Source: Gammaproteobacteria bacterium
GTDB lineage: Bacteria > Pseudomonadota > Gammaproteobacteria > DSM-16500
Reading direction: 5' to 3'
DNA length: 64,000 nucleotides
Assembly (NCBI GenBank): GCA_013288655.1
Contig: JABDBK010000001.1
Coordinates: 1 to 64,000 of the forward strand
Part shown: positions 17,974 to 29,302 of the stretch, in pieces
How the letters are laid out: every line of letters starts with the position of its first letter
How positions within the stretch are numbered: position 1 is the stretch's first letter
Translations under genes and position numbers: made by a program
The notes under the pieces: model-generated
Database searches by the model: none
Seen by the model: only the letters and a program-made list of their open reading frames with translations
Told to the model about the DNA's origin: nothing

Positions 17974-19021
17974 AAAAACTCTTTTTGTTGTATTCTTGCT
18001 CATGTTTATCAGGGTCCAATTTGCAAGTTAATAGTAATTCCCTTCGCTTACTCGCCAATTCGGGTTTATGTGCTAAATGATATTTTTCATAAACCGCATG
18101 AATAAATTGCTCATATCGATCATGGTCTTCTTTATTATCAAACATATAATTAGGATGACTCGAATGATCAAGTTCCAAAAGAAACACGTCATTCTTTCGT
18201 TGTTTTGCTAACTCCCAAGCAATGTGACGTGTATTTTCAGGTGGTACTACTGTATCCATTTTTGAGGTAATAAAAACCACAGGAATATTTTCTGGAAAGT
18301 TCTGTATTGTCACCAAAGGAGAAGGGCCATTTTCATGATCATATTTTATCATGCTATGTTTATGAAAAAACTTCACCGCATGAGTGATGACGGGAGTGAC
18401 ACGACCAAATCTTTTAGGCATCACTTCTGCAACGGAATCAACGGCACCTTCTAATACGACAAGTCGAACATTTTTATAATCATTTTTGTATTCAGGGTTA
18501 GATAATGCGCAAAATGTAGCCAGCGTCCCTCGAGATACTCCCCATACAATGAGACCTTCTTTTTTATCTTCGCCTTGTAAATTCAACCAGTATTGGTATT
18601 TTTTATAGTGTGATTCTATGTCAGAGCTTTGACCAAGACTGTATTCAGATAAATGGATTGCGTGAGACATAACTGTATGTCCATGCACGAAATCAAAACC
18701 AGAGACCCGAACGCCGTCTGATTGATTTTGATTGGCTGTTATGAGAGCTGGTACCACCTTGATGGGATTTAATACAGAAAATAAATTATTAAAAGGAGCT
18801 AAATCAACATCGGCAAGATCACTCTCACCTATAACAGGATAATAAATAACATCTAAAGGTGGAAGATTATTGCGTCCTGTAGACCACATGAGTTCTCCGG
18901 TGGTCGCTTTAGTTTTTCGACCGCCGGTATATTTGTTAAGCTGTGTTTGCGAAGCACCATTACCTTGAAAATATAATGTATTACATACGTCGCCTGTACT
19001 TGGATCTACATTACTGAGCAT
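17963..19021 (-). CDS. Alpha/beta hydrolase-fold protein
   Basis: 352 residues. The nucleophile elbow WGVSRGTLATF near residue 160 gives the serine; FITSKMDTVVPPENTRHIA supplies the acid-loop aspartate and LLELDHSSHPNY the histidine, in the correct order for an alpha/beta hydrolase. No signal peptide is seen. The N-terminal 100 residues (GDVCNTLYFQGNGASQTQL) are unlike common esterases. Substrate unknown; a lipase-like effector is possible but not shown. Confidence 0.65.
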   Translation of the reverse strand: MLSNVDPSTGDVCNTLYFQGNGASQTQLNKYTGGRKTKATTGELMWSTGRNNLPPLDVIYYPVIGESDLADVDLAPFNNLFSVLNPIKVVPALITANQNQSDGVRVSGFDFVHGHTVMSHAIHLSEYSLGQSSDIESHYKKYQYWLNLQGEDKKEGLIVWGVSRGTLATFCALSNPEYKNDYKNVRLVVLEGAVDSVAEVMPKRFGRVTPVITHAVKFFHKHSMIKYDHENGPSPLVTIQNFPENIPVVFITSKMDTVVPPENTRHIAWELAKQRKNDVFLLELDHSSHPNYMFDNKEDHDRYEQFIHAVYEKYHLAHKPELASKRRELLLTCKLDPDKHEQEYNKKSFFNK

Positions 19022-19074
19022 ATCTCTTTTCCATAAGAAAACTATTGATTATTAAGTCCTTATTTTATATAGAA

Positions 19075-20952
19075 TTATTTATTAACAATCTTAGCATTGT
19101 TCATCGCGCTAAGTTTATATAAACCATACTCTAATAAACCTTGAGTATTTTGAGCCTGTTCTGCATAAACGTCATACTCCTCCGTTCCTGATGATTTTCC
19201 GTCTTTCACAGCTTTTAAACCAACAATCGCATAGCCATTTGAAATTTTAACAACTTCATAAGTAACTTTATGATCGTTCGTAGGTTTTGGCATTTCAAAA
19301 GCTGTATCTAGTATAGCTGTATCAACTTTCGTAGAATGTCTTGCTATAAATCCAACCGGTGTCCAGGATATATGGTATGGTTTTATAATGTCTTCTGGAT
19401 TGACGCCGCTATTTAATTTATCACTTATGTCGCGAACTTCCTGTTGTGCTTTTGCATCGATTTCAGCGACCCTAAGTTTATTAGCAATCTGTTGTTGTAC
19501 AACTTTTAAGGACAATAATGATGAAGGAATATGTGATTTAACACGTATTACTATTGCTGAATCAGGGTTTTTTGGTATCACATCGCTATTATTTTGCAGC
19601 GTCAATACTTCATTACTAAAGGCCGCTTCTTTCACTTTATTATTAGAAGATATGTCATCAGAACCTTTATCAACCGTGAAAAGTTCTGTGACTTTGATAG
19701 GTAAACCTAGCTCTTTAGAGGCAGCATCTAAAGATTCTGGATGCTGATAGGTTAAATTAGCTAATTTCTCTCTTTCCCCTGCAAAGAGTTCTTGAGCTTT
19801 CTGGTGAGTATACAATTCTTTAACTTTATCTTTTACATTTTCATAAGATTTAAGTTGCGCTTCTTTGAGTTCAATCGCTTTGACGATAGCAAAACTGCCA
19901 TCTGTCACTTTAACAGGAGGTGTTATCTGACCTACTTTCGTAAGCATTAAGACTGATTTCTGCAGCACACCTGGAATCTCATTTTGGGTCATCCATTTTC
20001 CATCGCTTATCGACACATGAGATTGCGAATAAGATTTTTCTAACACGCTAAAACTTGTACCTTTCTTAGCTTTTTCATAGATTTGATCTATCAAATCTTT
20101 TGATGCCGCGGATCCGACAGGAACCGTTAACATCTCGAGTTTCCATTTAACGGGTTCAGCAAAAGCATTCGTATTTTCATTGTAGAATGTTTTCAAGTCT
20201 GCATCGGTTACTTTAACTTTATTTGATAAATCTTTTGCTGATAATTCTAAATACTCAACACTCACCTGTTCAGGTGTTTTGAATTCATCTTGATGTTGTT
20301 CGTAGTATTTCTTTATCATCTCATCAGAAACAACAACATTCATTGTTGAAAAATATTGGCTCGGAAATATGATATATGTGATATCTCGCTCTTGGTTAAT
20401 CAAAGCAATGGTTTCATTAACTTCATTGGGTAATGAAAATGAACTAAAAATAGTACCTAATCTTGGTTGATCAATAAGCAAAGATGTTTTAATCAACTCT
20501 AAAAACTCGACAGGAGTATACATGGTTGTTGCTAACGCCTGTTGGAAACGAGCTAATGAAAATTGATTGTTGACTTGAAATTCAGGCATGTTTTCTAAAT
20601 AACCATCGACCTGTAATGGTGATATATAGTAATTTTGCTGTATAGAAGCTTGTTTAAGGACCTGAATATTGATCAAAGCCTGTAAAGCTCTATCTTTTAA
20701 GCCAGCATCAGTATTAGCACTGAGCTCATCGTTGGAATTAAGATGTGACTGTACTTGTCTGCGTAAACGTTCATAGGCTATGGCTAGCTGACCTTTGGTA
20801 ATCTCTACACCATCGACATCAGCTACAACAGTGCTGACCGCACCACCCATGAAATAACTATGAATACCCCATAAGGCAAATGACAATATAAGCAGGGAAA
20901 TGATAATTCCTGCTATCCAACCTTGCGTTCGATCCCGAATGCTTTGAAGCAT
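19075..20952 (-). CDS. ppiD: Periplasmic folding chaperone PpiD
   Basis: 625 residues, standard length. The start MLQSIRDRTQGWIAGIIISL with one membrane anchor is the PpiD signature; a SurA-like chaperone region follows, with a parvulin domain around residues 225-365. PpiD is anchored at the SecYEG translocon and helps fold exported proteins. It sits downstream of hupB and the tRNA pair, as in E. coli (lon-hupB-ppiD), with the tRNAs inserted between. Confidence 0.95.
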   Translation of the reverse strand: MLQSIRDRTQGWIAGIIISLLILSFALWGIHSYFMGGAVSTVVADVDGVEITKGQLAIAYERLRRQVQSHLNSNDELSANTDAGLKDRALQALINIQVLKQASIQQNYYISPLQVDGYLENMPEFQVNNQFSLARFQQALATTMYTPVEFLELIKTSLLIDQPRLGTIFSSFSLPNEVNETIALINQERDITYIIFPSQYFSTMNVVVSDEMIKKYYEQHQDEFKTPEQVSVEYLELSAKDLSNKVKVTDADLKTFYNENTNAFAEPVKWKLEMLTVPVGSAASKDLIDQIYEKAKKGTSFSVLEKSYSQSHVSISDGKWMTQNEIPGVLQKSVLMLTKVGQITPPVKVTDGSFAIVKAIELKEAQLKSYENVKDKVKELYTHQKAQELFAGEREKLANLTYQHPESLDAASKELGLPIKVTELFTVDKGSDDISSNNKVKEAAFSNEVLTLQNNSDVIPKNPDSAIVIRVKSHIPSSLLSLKVVQQQIANKLRVAEIDAKAQQEVRDISDKLNSGVNPEDIIKPYHISWTPVGFIARHSTKVDTAILDTAFEMPKPTNDHKVTYEVVKISNGYAIVGLKAVKDGKSSGTEEYDVYAEQAQNTQGLLEYGLYKLSAMNNAKIVNK

Positions 20953-21011
20953 ATGCGCATTTTCTCACTGTTCCGTTTAGTGCCATCTGTTTTTATAACA
21001 ATCAATCATTA

Positions 21012-21088
21012 TGGCGGAGTGGACGGGACTCGAACCCGCGACCCCCGGCGTGACAGGCCGGTATTCTAACCAACTGAACTACCACTCC
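21012..21088 (-). tRNA. tRNA-Asp (GTC)
   Basis: A 77-base cloverleaf including the encoded CCA end. The 7-bp acceptor GGAGTGG pairs with CCACTCC, and the anticodon loop reads CTGTCAC, giving GUC. The T loop GTTCGAGTC is present. Confidence 0.97.
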
Positions 21089-21106
21089 TTACCCTTGTCA
21101 AGTGGA

Positions 21107-21182
21107 TGGTGGGTGCTGAGGGGATCGAACCCCCGACCCTCGCCTTGTAAGGGCGATGCTCTCCCAGCTGAGCTAAGCACCC
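21107..21182 (-). tRNA. tRNA-Val (TAC)
   Basis: A 76-base cloverleaf with encoded CCA. Acceptor GGGTGCT pairs with AGCACCC; the anticodon loop reads TTACA, giving UAC. It lies 18 bases upstream of tRNA-Asp on the same strand, so both come from one transcript. Confidence 0.97.
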
Positions 21183-21335
21183 GATATATCCGCCGTCCGT
21201 GTAATGGCTATATTTTTAACATATCGTTTGGCTTTCTTAGCGACCCTTGCATACCAAACTGTGCGACATCTTACTCATCTAAATTCTATTTATCAATCAA
21301 TAAAATAAGTTTTTTTAAAATATTATTGTAAAATG

Positions 21336-21629
21336 TCATCCTTTTTGATCTTTTTGATCTTTAACAGCTTCTTTCAAAGCCTTACCAGCTTTAAAGCCAA
21401 CAACTTTTGTAGCTTTAATTTTTATTTCCTCGCCCGTTTGAGGGTTGCGGCCTTTACGAGCTGCACGCTGCCTCACAACAAACGTACCGAAGTTTACTAA
21501 TACAACAGGCTCATCTTTCTGCAATGATGTTGCTATCGCATCAAGTAGCGCACTCAACGCCCTTTCAGCTGCAGCCTTAGTTACTTCAGACTTTTCTGCA
21601 ATCAGTTCAATAAGCTCTGTTCTATTCAT
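21336..21629 (-). CDS. hupB: DNA-binding protein HU
   Basis: 97 residues with the full HU pattern: MNRTELIELIAEKSEVTKAA at the start and the arm sequence RQRAARKGRNPQTGEEIKI, followed by the basic C-terminal helix. HU bends and compacts DNA. It directly follows lon on the same strand, the conserved gammaproteobacterial arrangement, with a terminator between them. Confidence 0.96.
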   Translation of the reverse strand: MNRTELIELIAEKSEVTKAAAERALSALLDAIATSLQKDEPVVLVNFGTFVVRQRAARKGRNPQTGEEIKIKATKVVGFKAGKALKEAVKDQKDQKG

Positions 21630-21664
21630 ATGTCCTCTATTATTCTCTTAAATCTATCCGTAGT

Positions 21665-21696
21665 TAATAAAAAGTGCCTGTAGATATAATACAGGC
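21665..21696 (-). terminator. Rho-independent terminator after lon
   Basis: On the minus strand GCCTGTA and TACAGGC form a perfect 7-bp stem with a 7-base loop, followed by ACTTTTTATT. It lies 50 bases past the lon stop and before hupB, so lon ends here and hupB has its own promoter. Confidence 0.8.
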
Positions 21697-21746
21697 CTGA
21701 TGGAAGTGTGATTTATACCAATTGAAAGAAAGCCATGTCAAGTCAT

Positions 21747-24176
21747 TTAGTGAGCCCTGATGCGATCGCCGCCCTTTTTTAATTTTTTATTTGCACCCGC
21801 AAGTATGGCTTTCAATTTTTTTCCTTTTAGAGGTAAACGTTCTGGATAGCCGTTCAAAGCATAAGACAATACTTCGTCAATCCAACGAACAGGCTTGATA
21901 TCTAAATCTTTTTTAATATTATCAGGAATTTCTTTTAAATCTTTTACATTTTCTGATGGAATAATCACACTCTTTATCCCACCACGATGCGCTGCTAATA
22001 GTTTTTCTTTAATACCACCTACAGGCAGCACTTCTCCACGTAAAGTGATTTCACCTGTCATTGCATAATCTGCACGAACTGGAATATTCGTAAGTATTGA
22101 AACCAATGCAGTACACATCCCAACACCGGCACTAGGCCCATCTTTTGGCGTAGCACCTTCTGGAACGTGAATATGTATATCATGTTTTTCAAAAAATAAT
22201 TTAGGTATCCCCAAAAGCATTGCTCTTGATCGTACAACCGTCAACGCTGCTTGTATAGACTCTTTCATGACATCGCCTAACTGACCTGTATGAGTAATTT
22301 TACCCTTTCCAGGAACAGTCATAGCTTCTATATTGAGTAATTCGCCACCGACCTCAGTCCATGCTAAACCTTTAACTTGTCCTACTTGATCTTTTTCATC
22401 CGCTCTATCATAACGATAGCGACGTACACCGAGATAATTTTCAAGATCGCCCACTTGAATGACTTTCTTTTTCTTAGGAGTTTTTTCTTTTAACAAAACT
22501 TCTTTAACGACTTTACGTAGAATTTTAGAAATCTCTCTTTCCAAATTTCTAACTCCCGCTTCTCTCGTATAGTAACGAACAATATGCTGCGCAATTTCAG
22601 CTGTTATCTCTACTTCTGAATCTTTTAGTCCATTAGATTGCATTTGTTTAGGAATCAAATGACGAAGTGCGATATTAATTTTTTCATCTTCTGTATAACC
22701 TGGAATACGTATAATTTCCATTCTGTCGCGGAGAGCCGGTGGTATATCCAGTGTATTTGCCGTTGCAACAAACATGACATCAGAAAGATCATAATCAACT
22801 TCAAGATAATGATCGTTAAACGAATGATTTTGCTCAGGATCCAACACTTCTAGTAAAGCTGATGCAGGATCGCCACGAAAATCGCTAGACATTTTATCAA
22901 TTTCATCTAATAAGAAAAATGGATTAGATGCATCCGTTTTTGATATCTTTTGTACAATCTTACCTGGCATAGCACCAATATAAGTTCTTCTGTGGCCACG
23001 AATCTCGGCTTCATCTCGCACACCGCCCAAAGACATACGAATAAATTTACGACCTGTCGCATTAGCAATGGATTGTCCAAGCGAGGTTTTACCTACACCG
23101 GGAGGTCCAACTAAACACAATATGGGGCCTTTTAATTTTTTAACTCGCTTTTGAACAGCAAGATACTCAATAATTCTTTCTTTAACTTCTTTAAGGCCAT
23201 AATGTTCAGCCTCTAGAATAGCTTCTGCCTCAGCTAAACTAACACGAAGCTTTGATCGTTTATTCCAAGGTAATGATAGCATCCAATCTAAGTAATTACG
23301 TGAAACAGTGGCCTCAGCGGACATAGGAGACATCATTTTTAGCTTATTCAACTCAAGTTTACACTTGTCTTTTGCTTCTTGAGTCATACCAGCTTTTTCT
23401 ATTTTTTTTGCCAGAGCTTCAAATTCGTTTGGAGACTCTTCAAGCTCCAATTCCTTTTGAATCGCCTTCATTTGTTCATTTAAATAATATTCACGCTGTG
23501 TTTTTTCCATCTGTCGTTTGACACGACCACGTATCTTTTTTTCTATCTGTAATAAATCAATCTCAGACTCCATCACACCAACAAGTCTTTCCAAACGTTT
23601 GGCCAAATTCGTCATTTCGAGTAATTTTTGTTTTTCTTCTAATTTTATGGATAAATGTGCAGCAATAGTATCCGCAAGCCGGCCGCCATCTTCTATAGAA
23701 ACCACAGAAGCTAAAATTTCAGTGGGTATTTTTCTATTCAACTTAATATACTGTTCAAATTGAGACTTAAGTGATCTAATTAAAATTTCAATTTCACGAG
23801 ACTCTACATGAGTATCGTTTGCAATTTCTATATCTGCTAAAAAATATGCTTCATTCGTTATAAATCGAATAATTTTTGCGCGTTTTACGCCCTCAATTAA
23901 AACCTTTACTGTACCATCTGGTAATTTTAGTAATTGCAAAACGGTAGCAAGTGTACCCACGTCATACAAACCTTCCTCAGTGGGTTGATCTTCTGATGCA
24001 CTTTTTTGAGTAGCAACAAGAATTTGTTTATCAGCAGCCATCGCAACTTCAAGTGCTTTAATCGATCTCTCACGACCAACAAATAATGGTACTACCATGA
24101 ATGGATAAACAACAACATCACGTAAAGGTAATACTGGAACACCTATAAAATTTTTGTCAGTTGTACTCGATGTCAT
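21747..24176 (-). CDS. lon: ATP-dependent protease Lon
   Basis: About 809 residues. LON N-terminal domain ([20 protein letters not shown]), AAA+ domain with Walker [10 protein letters not shown], and the C-terminal Ser-Lys protease with [11 protein letters not shown] (serine) and [17 protein letters not shown] (lysine). The ATG at 24176 is chosen because AAGGA lies 7 bases upstream; an in-frame ATG at 24212 has no such signal. Lon removes damaged and short-lived regulatory proteins. It follows clpX by 65 bases in the tig-clpP-clpX-lon order of E. coli. Confidence 0.98.
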   Translation of the reverse strand: MTSSTTDKNFIGVPVLPLRDVVVYPFMVVPLFVGRERSIKALEVAMAADKQILVATQKSASEDQPTEEGLYDVGTLATVLQLLKLPDGTVKVLIEGVKRAKIIRFITNEAYFLADIEIANDTHVESREIEILIRSLKSQFEQYIKLNRKIPTEILASVVSIEDGGRLADTIAAHLSIKLEEKQKLLEMTNLAKRLERLVGVMESEIDLLQIEKKIRGRVKRQMEKTQREYYLNEQMKAIQKELELEESPNEFEALAKKIEKAGMTQEAKDKCKLELNKLKMMSPMSAEATVSRNYLDWMLSLPWNKRSKLRVSLAEAEAILEAEHYGLKEVKERIIEYLAVQKRVKKLKGPILCLVGPPGVGKTSLGQSIANATGRKFIRMSLGGVRDEAEIRGHRRTYIGAMPGKIVQKISKTDASNPFFLLDEIDKMSSDFRGDPASALLEVLDPEQNHSFNDHYLEVDYDLSDVMFVATANTLDIPPALRDRMEIIRIPGYTEDEKINIALRHLIPKQMQSNGLKDSEVEITAEIAQHIVRYYTREAGVRNLEREISKILRKVVKEVLLKEKTPKKKKVIQVGDLENYLGVRRYRYDRADEKDQVGQVKGLAWTEVGGELLNIEAMTVPGKGKITHTGQLGDVMKESIQAALTVVRSRAMLLGIPKLFFEKHDIHIHVPEGATPKDGPSAGVGMCTALVSILTNIPVRADYAMTGEITLRGEVLPVGGIKEKLLAAHRGGIKSVIIPSENVKDLKEIPDNIKKDLDIKPVRWIDEVLSYALNGYPERLPLKGKKLKAILAGANKKLKKGGDRIRAH

Positions 24177-24241
24177 ATCTGATTCCTTAAAAAAGGTTTT
24201 AATGAGACACATTTATAGTATAGCTGAGTTAAAACATTTTC

Positions 24242-25513
24242 TCACTCAGATGAGGCATAAACCTGCTCGGCGTTTTCATACATTATGATGGGCTTTGTTT
24301 CACCAGTAATGGTTGTTTCATCCACTATAACCTTAGAAACATTATTCAATGAAGGTAATTCATACATGGTATCAAGTAATACTTTTTCAAGTATGGAACG
24401 TAATCCACGTGCGCCGGTCTTCTTTTTTACACAAGACTCAGCTATGGATTGCAATGCAGCATCTCGAAACTCAAGGGTTACGTTCTCTAGCTCGAAAAGC
24501 TTGCGATATTGCTTCACCAAGGAATTTCTTGGTTCAATCAAGATATTAACTAATGCGTCTTTATCCAATTCGCCAAGCGTCGCAACCACTGGCAAACGAC
24601 CTATCAATTCGGGAATAAGACCGTATCTAATTAAATCAGCAGGCTCAACCTCGCGCAAAAGTTGATCAATTGATTTAGCGTCCGTTTTGCTATAAATTTC
24701 AGCAGAAAAACCTATACCTGATTTTTCAGAACGCTCGCGTATGACTTTTTCCAAGCCCGCAAACGCACCGCCGCAAATAAATAAAATATTCTTAGTATCG
24801 ACTTGAATAAATTCTTGTTGTGGATGTTTACGGCCCCCTTGCGGTGGAATTGAGGCTATGGTTCCTTCTATAAGTTTTAAGAGCGCCTGCTGCACACCCT
24901 CGCCTGAGACATCGCGTGTAATGGATGGATTTTCAGATTTACGTGAAATTTTATCTATCTCATCGATATAAACAATGCCTGTTTGTGCCTTGGCTACATC
25001 ATACTCGCATTTCTGTAATAATTTTTGAATAATGTTTTCAACATCCTCACCTACATATCCTGCTTCGGTAAGTGTGGTTGCATCTGCAATCACAAATGGC
25101 ACATCAAGTAATCTTGCAAGCGTTTCGGCCAGCAAGGTTTTACCGCTGCCTGTTGGACCAATTAATAAAATATTGCTTTTATTGAGCTCAACATCTTCTT
25201 TATTTTTTGATTTATTACGCAATCGCTTGTAATGATTATAGACAGCAACGGCTAATGTTTTTTTAGCATATGACTGACCTACGACATATTCATTAAGGAT
25301 ATTACATATCTCGACAGGAGTAGGAAGCTTTGGTAATAAATCCGGTTTATTTCCTTTTACTTCATCAATACCTTCATGAATAATTTCATTACATAATAAA
25401 ATACATTCATCACACACGTAAACAGAGGGGCCCGCTATAAGCTTACGAACTTCGTGCTGACTTTTGCCGCAAAAAGAACAATGCAACACTTTATTACCGC
25501 CAGTAGAACTCAT
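24242..25513 (-). CDS. clpX: ClpX ATPase subunit
   Basis: 423 residues. The N-terminal zinc finger CSFCGKSQ...CDECILLC binds adaptors; Walker A is GPTGSGKT, Walker B is [10 protein letters not shown], and the pore loop GYVGEDV is intact. ClpX unfolds tagged substrates and feeds them to ClpP. Full length and in the usual clpP-clpX order. Confidence 0.98.
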   Translation of the reverse strand: MSSTGGNKVLHCSFCGKSQHEVRKLIAGPSVYVCDECILLCNEIIHEGIDEVKGNKPDLLPKLPTPVEICNILNEYVVGQSYAKKTLAVAVYNHYKRLRNKSKNKEDVELNKSNILLIGPTGSGKTLLAETLARLLDVPFVIADATTLTEAGYVGEDVENIIQKLLQKCEYDVAKAQTGIVYIDEIDKISRKSENPSITRDVSGEGVQQALLKLIEGTIASIPPQGGRKHPQQEFIQVDTKNILFICGGAFAGLEKVIRERSEKSGIGFSAEIYSKTDAKSIDQLLREVEPADLIRYGLIPELIGRLPVVATLGELDKDALVNILIEPRNSLVKQYRKLFELENVTLEFRDAALQSIAESCVKKKTGARGLRSILEKVLLDTMYELPSLNNVSKVIVDETTITGETKPIIMYENAEQVYASSE

Positions 25514-25580
25514 ATCAAGAAAACCTCTTTAGTAGATTGACTGTCTATATGCCATTAAGATGGAGTCAAATTTATAAATT

Positions 25581-26237
25581 TCAAGTAACCTTTTCTTTGG
25601 GTTCGCCTAATGAACCAACCATAATTCTTTTATTAAGAATTTGGTCTATAAGATGATATTCAAGCGCTCTTTCAGGACTCATGAAATTATCTCTGTCTGT
25701 ATCTTTTGCAATAACTTCTTCTGGCTGACCTGTGTGTTTGGCCAATATCTTATTTAGACGTGCTTTTACTTTAAGTGTTTCTTCAGCATGAATGGCAATA
25801 TCAGAAGCTTGTCCTTGAATACCGCCTAATGGTTGATGGATCATAACGCGAGCATTAGGTAAACAGAAACGTTTGCCTGCAGCACCTCCAGCCAACAATA
25901 AAGCACCCATACTGGCTGCCTGTCCCATGCAAAGAGTACTCACATCTGGCTTAATAAATTGCATTGTATCATAAATAGCCATTCCTGCCGTAACCACTCC
26001 TCCTGGAGAGTTAATATAAAGAGAAATATCTTTATCTGGATTTTCAGACTCTAAAAACATTAACTGTGCAACAACGAGGTTAGCAACAACATCGTCAATA
26101 GGACCATTGATAAAAACTAAACGATCTTTCAAAAGCCTAGAAAATATGTCAAATGAACGCTCGCCCCTTGCTGTTTGTTCAACCACTATAGGGACAAGTG
26201 TTGAACTTATTACGTTACCTTGTTGAATATTTCGCAT
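25581..26237 (-). CDS. clpP: ClpP protease subunit
   Basis: 218 residues. The catalytic serine is Ser109 in MGQAASMGA and the histidine His134 in MIHQPLGG, with the aspartate later in TDRDNFMS. It forms the 14-mer proteolytic chamber used by ClpX. Its start lies 11 bases after the tig stop, indicating one operon. Confidence 0.98.
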   Translation of the reverse strand: MRNIQQGNVISSTLVPIVVEQTARGERSFDIFSRLLKDRLVFINGPIDDVVANLVVAQLMFLESENPDKDISLYINSPGGVVTAGMAIYDTMQFIKPDVSTLCMGQAASMGALLLAGGAAGKRFCLPNARVMIHQPLGGIQGQASDIAIHAEETLKVKARLNKILAKHTGQPEEVIAKDTDRDNFMSPERALEYHLIDQILNKRIMVGSLGEPKEKVT

Positions 26238-26248
26238 ACAAAGCTATC

Positions 26249-27559
26249 CTATTGTTGTTGATTGTTTAATGTATTGATAAGCTCATTATAACCCATCATT
26301 TTCTCGCTTACCTGTACATTCATGAGTAATTTTTCTACTAACTGCTCTTCCAGAACCTGCATCTCAACTTCTGCTTTTGCTTTTTTATTACTTGCATACC
26401 ATTTAGCAACTTCAGCCGGATTTTCATAGACACTGGAAAGCTGCTCAATCTGAGCTTGTACGCGTTGACTATCAGGTAAAATATTATGCTCTTTAATCAT
26501 TTTGGCAATCAACAAACCTAATGCTACATTACGTTTTGCAGCATCATTAAATGTTGCCATTTCAGCATCAGAATGATGATGCTCTTGACCGGCATGATGT
26601 GGATGCAGCTCATCATGAATACGTTTTGCTTCACGCTCAATCAATGCCTTGGGAATTTCTAATGTATTTTGTTCGAGCAAGGCATCAAAAATAGTTTTCT
26701 TGAGTTTGGCTTTAATCATGCGATTCATTTCACGCTCCAGGTTCTTACGAACTTCTGCACGAAAATCATCGATATTTCCACTTTTCACTCCCATTTTTTT
26801 AATGAAAGTATCATTAATTTCTGGCAATTTAGGTTCGGATACTTTAATCACTTTAACTGCAAACTCAGCTGCTTTACCCGCAAACTCCTTCGCAAAATAG
26901 GCTTCAGGGAAAGTCACATGAATGACTTTTTCTTGACCGGAAGCAAGACCAATCAAGCCTTCTTCGAAGCCTGGAATCATTGCTTTGCTGCCAATCACAA
27001 TAGGATAATCATGAGCGTCGCCACCACTGAATACTTTGCCATCGATGCTGCCTTTGAAATCAATAATAACCTGATCCGATTCTTGCGCTGCTCTGTCTAC
27101 TTTAATCCATGTACCTTGTTGTTGACGCAAATGCTTGAGTACGTTGTCAATATCAGTATCAGTAATAGTTGAAACATGTTTTTCTAAAGTTGTTAGATCA
27201 AAACGTACAGATTCAACCTCAGGTAATACTTCAAAAACGGCTACATATTCTAAGGGTTGACCTGCAACCACATTTTTAGGCTCTACCGTGGGAACGCCTA
27301 CTGGACTCAGCTTTTCTTGATCCATCGCAGCATAGAGTGAAGACTGAATCACTTCGCTCAACGCTTCTTGACGTGCTGAATCACCATAACGTTGTTTAAT
27401 GAAGTCTAATGGAATTTTTCCTTTACGAAAGCCATTCACTTTTGCTGTTTTAGATAACTTAATAATTCGTTTATCGTAGGCTTCCTCAATAGTTTGAACA
27501 GGAACAATAACAGTCATACGACGTTCTAATTTGCTTGGTGCTTCAACAGATACTTGCAT
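26249..27559 (-). CDS. tig: Trigger factor
   Basis: About 436 residues: ribosome-binding tail (VNGFRKGKIPLDFIKQRYG), FKBP-type prolyl isomerase domain (residues 150-240) and a C-terminal chaperone region. It binds nascent chains at the ribosome exit tunnel. The ATG at 27559 has GAGGG 6 bases upstream; the TTG in frame at 27571 is part of that ribosome site. A His-rich insert (HPHHAGQEHHHSD) near residue 325 is unusual for the family and might bind metal. Confidence 0.97.
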   Translation of the reverse strand: MQVSVEAPSKLERRMTVIVPVQTIEEAYDKRIIKLSKTAKVNGFRKGKIPLDFIKQRYGDSARQEALSEVIQSSLYAAMDQEKLSPVGVPTVEPKNVVAGQPLEYVAVFEVLPEVESVRFDLTTLEKHVSTITDTDIDNVLKHLRQQQGTWIKVDRAAQESDQVIIDFKGSIDGKVFSGGDAHDYPIVIGSKAMIPGFEEGLIGLASGQEKVIHVTFPEAYFAKEFAGKAAEFAVKVIKVSEPKLPEINDTFIKKMGVKSGNIDDFRAEVRKNLEREMNRMIKAKLKKTIFDALLEQNTLEIPKALIEREAKRIHDELHPHHAGQEHHHSDAEMATFNDAAKRNVALGLLIAKMIKEHNILPDSQRVQAQIEQLSSVYENPAEVAKWYASNKKAKAEVEMQVLEEQLVEKLLMNVQVSEKMMGYNELINTLNNQQQ

Positions 27560-27700
27560 AACAACCCTCAACTAAGAATCAAAATCCTAATAAAAACAAG
27601 GCGCTCCCTAAAGAATGAGATGAGCCTAAACAATGTATTATAGTCAAAATTGCTTAATAATGATACCAAAACGATGATATTCATTGCGGACGGTATAAAA

Positions 27701-27785
27701 TGGTGCGAAAGGAGAGACTCGAACTCTCACGGGTTTCCCCACTGGAACCTAAATCCAGCGCGTCTACCAGTTCCGCCACTTTCGC
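27701..27785 (-). tRNA. tRNA-Leu (TAG)
   Basis: An 85-base class II tRNA with a long variable arm and encoded CCA. Acceptor GCGAAAG pairs with CTTTCGC; the anticodon loop TTTAGGT gives UAG. It lies upstream of tig on the same strand. Confidence 0.96.
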
Positions 27786-27898
27786 ATATCACCGCGGATA
27801 AAGTGTGAAAGGTATAGATATTGATGATTCCTGTCAAGAAAAGCTCGTCAAAAATACGATATCTCTATGATTAAACGAACAAACTTAGAACAACATTC

Positions 27899-29290
27899 TT
27901 ATACCTGACCCAGCTTGGCAAGTTTTTCATGATCTAAATAGGCAAGAAAATACCGCAACCTTCCCAACACTATAAAAGCGCCGCTAGCAATACCTAATGT
28001 TAAACCCCACCAAATACCAGAGCCTTCCTGTTCGAAATAAAATCCAAGGATAAAAGCAATACTGAGACCAATAAACCAAAATGCTATTAATGAAGTTACC
28101 ATGGAAAAACGCGCATCTTTTAAACCTCGAAGCGCGCCAAATCCAACTATTCGAATATTATCAAATAACAATAACAAGCCTGCTATGGCAAAAAGCTCGA
28201 CGGCATTATTTATCAAATCTATATTGAGTTCATTCCGGACATCAATATCCAGACTTAACAACAGCATAGGAAAAGCATAGAACGCATACGCAATAATAGA
28301 AACCAAACAAAAATTTAATAAAATACCGACATAAATAGCATATTTAATCCCAACTAAATCTTGTCTGCCTACCGCATGCCCCACACGAATCGTTACAGCT
28401 TGAGACATGGCAAATACTGCTGTGATAGCAAAACCTAAATATTGCATGACAATCTGGTGTGCCGCTAAATTTATCGTACCAAAATGTGCGATCCAAAATG
28501 TTGTTATTGCAAAAGCACTGACTTCTATGACTTGCATAAGTCCCAAAGGAAAACCTATACGAACTAATGCTTTCAGGTATGGAATATGAATTTTATTCAT
28601 AGCAGAAAAAATACGAAATGATTTATATTTCTTGGCGTGAAGCAAATATATAATCAGACCTATTGCCGACAGTGTATAACTTATTGCAAAAGCATATCCA
28701 ATTCCTGCAATACCGCATTGCGGCAATCCCCATTTTCCAAATATCAACGCATAAATCAATGGTATTTCTACAGGAACCACGAGAAAACTAATTCTCAATA
28801 CCAATTTTGTATAACCTATTCCCATTAAAAATTGCTCGGTCACAATCCAGACTACCAAGGCAGGTACAGTCCACATAAGCGAATGTAAATAATCATAAGA
28901 TAGAAGCAATACCGCACGCGGCTGGCCGCTCCACTCTAAAAAAAACTCCATACTATACAACGCGCCTATCACTAACAAACAAACCATCAAGCCGAGCAAA
29001 TAAGCCTGTCCCATGATTTGACTAATGGCTTTTTCATTTTTTGCACCGTATTGATGAGAAACAAGTACACATATAGAGTTCAATATTCCCATAAATAAGA
29101 CGGATAAACTTGCCCACATCATAGAAACAAGCACACTGGCTGCTAATGCATCTTGACCCAATTTGGCAATCATGGCTGTCCCCAAAAAATTGCTAAAAGA
29201 GAATATCGTATTCGTCACAATCAAAGGCAAACTTACTGAAAGATTGGATTTGATCTCGCTTTTTATCGTATGGGATGTATTTTGCAGCAT
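27899..29290 (-). CDS. MATE family multidrug efflux protein
   Basis: 463 residues with twelve predicted membrane helices and the MATE pattern: LPLIVTNTIFSFSNFLGTAMIAKLG in helix 1, and GFPLGLMQVIEVSAFAITTFWIAHFG at the start of the second half. It should export cationic compounds using a sodium or proton gradient, most like NorM. Its 5' end overlaps the remnant of a glycosylase gene on the other strand, so the gene may have landed there by insertion or deletion. Confidence 0.9.
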   Translation of the reverse strand: MLQNTSHTIKSEIKSNLSVSLPLIVTNTIFSFSNFLGTAMIAKLGQDALAASVLVSMMWASLSVLFMGILNSICVLVSHQYGAKNEKAISQIMGQAYLLGLMVCLLVIGALYSMEFFLEWSGQPRAVLLLSYDYLHSLMWTVPALVVWIVTEQFLMGIGYTKLVLRISFLVVPVEIPLIYALIFGKWGLPQCGIAGIGYAFAISYTLSAIGLIIYLLHAKKYKSFRIFSAMNKIHIPYLKALVRIGFPLGLMQVIEVSAFAITTFWIAHFGTINLAAHQIVMQYLGFAITAVFAMSQAVTIRVGHAVGRQDLVGIKYAIYVGILLNFCLVSIIAYAFYAFPMLLLSLDIDVRNELNIDLINNAVELFAIAGLLLLFDNIRIVGFGALRGLKDARFSMVTSLIAFWFIGLSIAFILGFYFEQEGSGIWWGLTLGIASGAFIVLGRLRYFLAYLDHEKLAKLGQV

Positions 29291-29302
29291 AAATGCTTAC
29301 TC

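Noticed and set aside
21011..21331. A 106-codon plus-strand frame (AEWTGLEPATPGVTGR...)
   Set aside because: It lies antisense across tRNA-Asp and tRNA-Val; this is a well-known false protein from tRNA sequence.
24285..24665. 126-codon plus-strand frame inside clpX
   Set aside because: Shadow frame of clpX, with low-complexity serine-rich composition.
26669..27172. 167-codon plus-strand frame inside tig
   Set aside because: Antisense to trigger factor; phenylalanine- and asparagine-rich shadow composition.
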